DNA of 7,392 nt. It comes from Acidimicrobiia bacterium (GTDB lineage: Bacteria > Actinomycetota > Acidimicrobiia > Acidimicrobiales > AC-14). Shown here in pieces: positions 4,924-7,392 of the stretch. Position numbers and translations under genes: made by a program. Under the pieces are notes generated by a model. It did not search any database and was not told where the DNA came from. It saw only the letters and a list, made by a program, of their open reading frames with translations. Every line of letters begins with the position of its first letter. Within the stretch, counting starts at the first letter, position 1. The DNA lies in contig JAFAUA010000578.1 in assembly GCA_019243595.1 (NCBI GenBank), forward strand, positions 1 to 7,392. Direction: 5' to 3'.

Positions 4924-5679
4924 GTGAGCACCGCCCTCGTCGTTCTGTCGGCGTTCCTGGCGAGCGCCGTGGAAGCGGTCGAGGCGTTGACGATCGTCCT
5001 CGCCGTCGGCACCACGCGCGACTGGCGGTCAGCGCTCGTCGGCGTGGCTGCCGCCTTGGGCGCCCTGGCCGTCGTCGTCGCCGCCCTCGGCCCGGCGCTG
5101 ACGCTGGTCCCCATCGACTCCCTCCGGGTCGTCGTCGGGGGACTGCTACTGGTGTTCGGGCTGCAGTGGCTTCGCAAGGCCGTGCTGCGGGCGTCGGGCC
5201 TGAAGGCCATTCACGATGAGGACGCGGCCTTCGCCACCGAGATCGCACACGCCCGCGCCGCATCGACCATGGAACGCGACGGGCTCGACTGGTACACCTT
5301 CACCGTCTCGTTCAAGGGTGTCTTGCTCGAGGGCCTCGAGGTGGCCTTCGTCGTCGTCACCTTCGGGAGCACGCGCCATGCCGTCGGGTGGGCGGCGCTG
5401 GGCGCGGCCGTCGCCGTCGTGGTCGTTGCTGCGGCCGGTGCCGTCGTGCACCGGCCGCTCAGCCGCGTCCCAGAGAACTCCCTCAAGTTCGCCGTCGGCG
5501 TCATGCTCACCGGGTTCGGCACGTTCTGGGGCGGCGAGGGTGTTGGGGTGAACTGGCCGGGCAACGAGGCCGCGCTCCCGGTCGTGATCGTCTTCGTCGC
5601 GGTTGTCGCCCTGGGGTTGGTGCGGCTGTACCGGCGCCCGCCCGCCGTCGGTCGTTACGAGACTGCGAAAGCGGCATGA
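4924..5679 (+). CDS. Polytopic membrane protein with duplicated ExxE motif (COG4280-like)
   Basis: A 251-aa integral membrane protein with about six to seven hydrophobic segments (roughly 4-28, 36-61, 67-85, 131-150, 153-175, 186-203, 217-235). It is an internal duplication. Half 1 has EAVEALTIVLA (E17, E20) and later SLRVVVGGLLLVFGLQW (66-82). Half 2 has EGLEVAFVVVTFG (E136, E139) and later SLKFAVGVMLTGFGTFW (186-202). The soluble 88-128 linker is charged. It resembles the uncharacterised COG4280 membrane family. Paired ExxE motifs in membrane helices recall FTR1-type iron permeases (REGLE) and other two-repeat cation transporters, so metal transport is a reasonable but unproven guess. The GTG at 4924 follows the thiolase stop by 7 bp without a strong ribosome binding site, suggesting coupled translation; the first helix begins immediately, supporting this start. 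Its stop overlaps the start of the next small membrane gene. Confidence 0.85.
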   Translation: MSTALVVLSAFLASAVEAVEALTIVLAVGTTRDWRSALVGVAAALGALAVVVAALGPALTLVPIDSLRVVVGGLLLVFGLQWLRKAVLRASGLKAIHDEDAAFATEIAHARAASTMERDGLDWYTFTVSFKGVLLEGLEVAFVVVTFGSTRHAVGWAALGAAVAVVVVAAAGAVVHRPLSRVPENSLKFAVGVMLTGFGTFWGGEGVGVNWPGNEAALPVVIVFVAVVALGLVRLYRRPPAVGRYETAKAA

Positions 5680-5885
5680 ACAGGATCCGTGCCTTCGGCC
5701 GCTTCTGGTACGACTTCGTGGTCGGCGACGACTGGCGCGTCGCCCTCGGCGTCGTCATCGCCTTTGGGCTCACGGCCATTCTCGCGGCGGCGGGCCTGCC
5801 GACGTGGTGGCTACTCCCGCTCCTCGTGGCGGTCATCCTGGCCGGATCAGTGTGGCGGGTCGCCCGCCGCCGACCAGCCGGCTGA
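5676..5885 (+). CDS. Small membrane protein coupled to the ExxE transporter-like gene
   Basis: A 69-aa protein. A short cytosolic-looking amphipathic start (FGRFWYDFVVGDDWR, 7-21) is followed by two hydrophobic stretches, about 22-40 and 43-58, separated by GLPTWW, and a positive tail (RVARRRPAG). Its ATG overlaps the upstream stop as ATGA (5676-5679), the classic mark of translational coupling, so it is probably made in step with the 251-aa membrane protein and may be a subunit or assembly partner. The WYDFVVGDDWR segment looks like a conserved element of short actinobacterial membrane proteins found in the same position, from memory. No catalytic residues can be named. It is the last gene of the operon that begins with DUF35. 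Confidence 0.8.
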   Translation: MNRIRAFGRFWYDFVVGDDWRVALGVVIAFGLTAILAAAGLPTWWLLPLLVAVILAGSVWRVARRRPAG

Positions 5886-5892
5886 GCAGGAC

Positions 5893-5913
5893 ATTCGGCC
5901 GGAACGGTCGAAT
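5893..5913 (+). terminator. Hairpin after the DUF35-thiolase-membrane operon
   Basis: ATTCGGCCG at 5893-5901 pairs with CGGTCGAAT at 5905-5913 across a GAA loop: nine pairs including one G-U. It begins 7 bp after the last stop of the operon. No U-run follows (the next bases are CATCCCC), so it is not a canonical intrinsic terminator. Such U-less stems are often seen at actinobacterial gene ends. Because it is nearly palindromic in DNA, an operator for the downstream gene is the alternative. Confidence 0.4.
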
Positions 5914-5980
5914 CATCCCCCGGGATTGGGGCCTCCTCTGAGGTGACTGCTGTTCCCTCGGCGACGACGGAGCGATGGCA

Positions 5981-7392
5981 ATGGGGCGGAAGAGGTCGCG
6001 GTCGAAGCTTGCTCTTGCGTTGAGCGCGGCGGTGCTCGCGGGCGCAGCGCTTACGGCGGCGCCGTCCATCGCCAACCCTGGAAATCGGGGCGGGACGCTT
6101 CCGGGAGTCACGACTCTGGCGGTGTCGCCGGTCGACCGGCTGGTCGACGGGCAGACCGTGACGGTGACCGGTACCGGACTCATTCCGATGCAGCCGTTCA
6201 CGCTCGAGGAGTGCGCGGCTGTCGTGACCAGCACCAACGACTGCGACCCGACAACCGCCCTGCATAGCACGATCAACACCAGCGGCGACTACACGATCAC
6301 CACGTCGATCAGGGCGACGGTCACCACGCCGAACCAGGGCCGGATCGGCTGCGACGAGGGCACGACCTGTTCGATCGCCGCGTGGGAGGACAACCTCCAG
6401 GCCGGCTCGATCGCCTATCAGGGCATCGGAGTCACGCCGACGCCCGGGACCCCGAGCCCGCCTCCTGCGCCGACGCCAAAGGTCGTGTTCGCGTCACCGA
6501 GTGGCACCGGAAAGGCCTGCACGCAGCACGCGCCGTGCAGCCTGATCACCGCGCAGCACATGGCGGAGAGCCTTGTGCCGACGATGCAGTCCGACGTCGA
6601 CGTCCGCCTCGGCGACGGCGTCTACGCCCTCACCCAGGCGCTGAAGTTCGGTCCTCAGGACGGCGGCGCCAACGGCTTCCGCGTCGTCTACCAGCCCGCG
6701 CCCGGCGCCCACCCGGTGCTGAGCGGTGCCCAGCCGATCACGGGCTGGACGCCCGGTCCGAGGCCTGGCGTGTGGCAGGCCCCGGTGGCCTTCGACACCC
6801 GCCAGCTGTACGTCGACGGCCAGCGCCTGCCTCTGTCGAGTGGTCTCCCCGCCAACACCGACTTCGTCCAGACGCCGACCGGCTTCCTGATGACGTCCAC
6901 CGCGATGGACAGCTGGTCGGACCCGACCGACGCCGCCGCCGTGTTCACCTACGGCGACGGGGTATGGACCCAGACGGCGTGCAACATCGGGTCGATCAGC
7001 GGCATGACGATCACGATGGCCCAGTCCTGCTGGGACAACCTGCACATGCCCAGCGAAGGCGTGCAGGAGCTGGGCTGGGTCGACAGCCCGAGCGGCGGCT
7101 TCCCGGGCCTGTCCCCGAAGAAGACCCCGGACTTCTTCCAGAACGTCCCCGAGCTGATGACCAAGGGAACCTGGTCGATCAATCGGCACTCGCACACGCT
7201 GTTCTACATGCCGGCCGACGGAAAGGATCCGTCGACGCACGCCGTCCTCGCGCCGGCGCTGCAGACCCTGGTCAGCGTCGACGGCGCCAGCAATCTCTCC
7301 TTCACTGGACTGACGTTCTCCTACGGAGGCTGGACGGGACCCGACACGCCCGACGGGTTCGCCCAGATGCAGGCCGACTGGACGCTGACCGG
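5981..7392 (+). CDS. Exported protein: neocarzinostatin-like domain fused to a right-handed beta-helix region, 5' part
   Basis: 470 codons are open to the right edge, with no stop. Residues 1-31 are a signal peptide: MGRKRSRSKL, a hydrophobic core, and cleavage likely after PSIA. Residues 42-150 resemble the neocarzinostatin-family beta-sandwich: VSPVDRLVDGQTVTVTGTGL, then four cysteines C78, C88, C124 and C130 that fit two disulfides. A Pro/Thr linker spans 152-166. From 168 (VVFASPSGTG) the pattern matches secreted parallel beta-helix glycosidases or lyases: DVRLGDGVYALTQALKF (207-223), PGAHPVLSGAQPITGW (241-256), RQLYVDGQRLP (274-284), and NLSFTGLTFSYGG (438-450). The last is the first clear helix rung; GH120/GH141-like enzymes share this layout, but the active site lies beyond the window. 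Start: GGAG at 5969-5972 is 8 nt from the ATG at 5981 but only 2 nt from an in-frame ATG at 5975, so 5981 is preferred. In this family the first domain may act as a binding or wall-anchoring module; that is inference. Confidence 0.82.
   Translation, partial: MGRKRSRSKLALALSAAVLAGAALTAAPSIANPGNRGGTLPGVTTLAVSPVDRLVDGQTVTVTGTGLIPMQPFTLEECAAVVTSTNDCDPTTALHSTINTSGDYTITTSIRATVTTPNQGRIGCDEGTTCSIAAWEDNLQAGSIAYQGIGVTPTPGTPSPPPAPTPKVVFASPSGTGKACTQHAPCSLITAQHMAESLVPTMQSDVDVRLGDGVYALTQALKFGPQDGGANGFRVVYQPAPGAHPVLSGAQPITGWTPGPRPGVWQAPVAFDTRQLYVDGQRLPLSSGLPANTDFVQTPTGFLMTSTAMDSWSDPTDAAAVFTYGDGVWTQTACNIGSISGMTITMAQSCWDNLHMPSEGVQELGWVDSPSGGFPGLSPKKTPDFFQNVPELMTKGTWSINRHSHTLFYMPADGKDPSTHAVLAPALQTLVSVDGASNLSFTGLTFSYGGWTGPDTPDGFAQMQADWTLT

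Noticed and set aside
6494..7240. Minus-strand frame of 248 codons opposite the beta-helix protein
   Set aside because: The composition is a shadow of the plus-strand exported protein, which has a signal peptide, domain patterns and a ribosome binding site.
1..7392. CRISPR arrays, tRNA genes, insertion sequences, phage or toxin-antitoxin modules
   Set aside because: No regularly spaced repeats, cloverleaf sequences, transposase motifs or paired small ORFs of this kind were seen on either strand.

Overview
The window is about two-thirds G+C by eye. It shows strong GC3 bias, frequent GTG starts, tightly packed operons and one apparently leaderless promoter. Together with a neocarzinostatin-like domain, an SCP2/Ltp-type thiolase paired with a DUF35 protein, and a P450-type [3Fe-4S] ferredoxin, this points to a high-GC environmental actinobacterium (Acidimicrobiia-like or Mycobacteriales-like). 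The genus cannot be fixed from this window.

Layout. (1) 1-657, minus: 5' part of a secreted GH84-family glycosidase, cut by the left edge. (2) 725-922, plus: a small [3Fe-4S] ferredoxin with His in the variable cluster position, divergent from the GH84 gene. (3) 965-995: a promoter with a perfect 8-6-8 dyad in a 19-bp spacer, typical of MerR/SoxR-family control. It drives 1003-1326, a standalone 107-aa protein resembling the C-terminal domain of some actinobacterial MerR regulators. (4) 1327-1458: a short convergent gap with possible coding remnants. (5) 3220 back to 1459, minus: an SDR 3-hydroxyacyl-CoA dehydrogenase followed 7 bp later by a MaoC/hydratase-2 protein, i.e. a two-gene split version of the D-bifunctional (MFE-2) enzyme. 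(6) 3298-5885, plus: DUF35 zinc-ribbon protein, SCP2/Ltp thiolase, an ExxE-repeat membrane protein and a 69-aa membrane protein, with 11-bp, 7-bp and ATGA-overlap junctions, so probably one transcript. (7) 5981 to the right edge, plus: a large exported protein with an N-terminal neocarzinostatin-like domain, a Pro/Thr linker and the start of a right-handed beta-helix region.

How the genes work together. Blocks 5 and 6 share a 77-bp divergent promoter region. Together they supply the hydration, dehydrogenation and thiolysis steps of a beta-oxidation cycle of the kind used on branched or sterol side-chain acyl-CoAs. The acyl-CoA dehydrogenase and CoA ligase are not here, so the substrate is unproven. 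The two membrane genes behind the thiolase are of unknown function, but one carries a duplicated ExxE motif reminiscent of metal permeases. The two partial genes at the edges are both exported and carbohydrate-related in fold. No tRNA, rRNA, CRISPR, insertion sequence or phage gene was seen. The best leads for something new are the MerR-type promoter with its HTH-less ECC-motif protein, the ExxE membrane pair, and the neocarzinostatin/beta-helix fusion.
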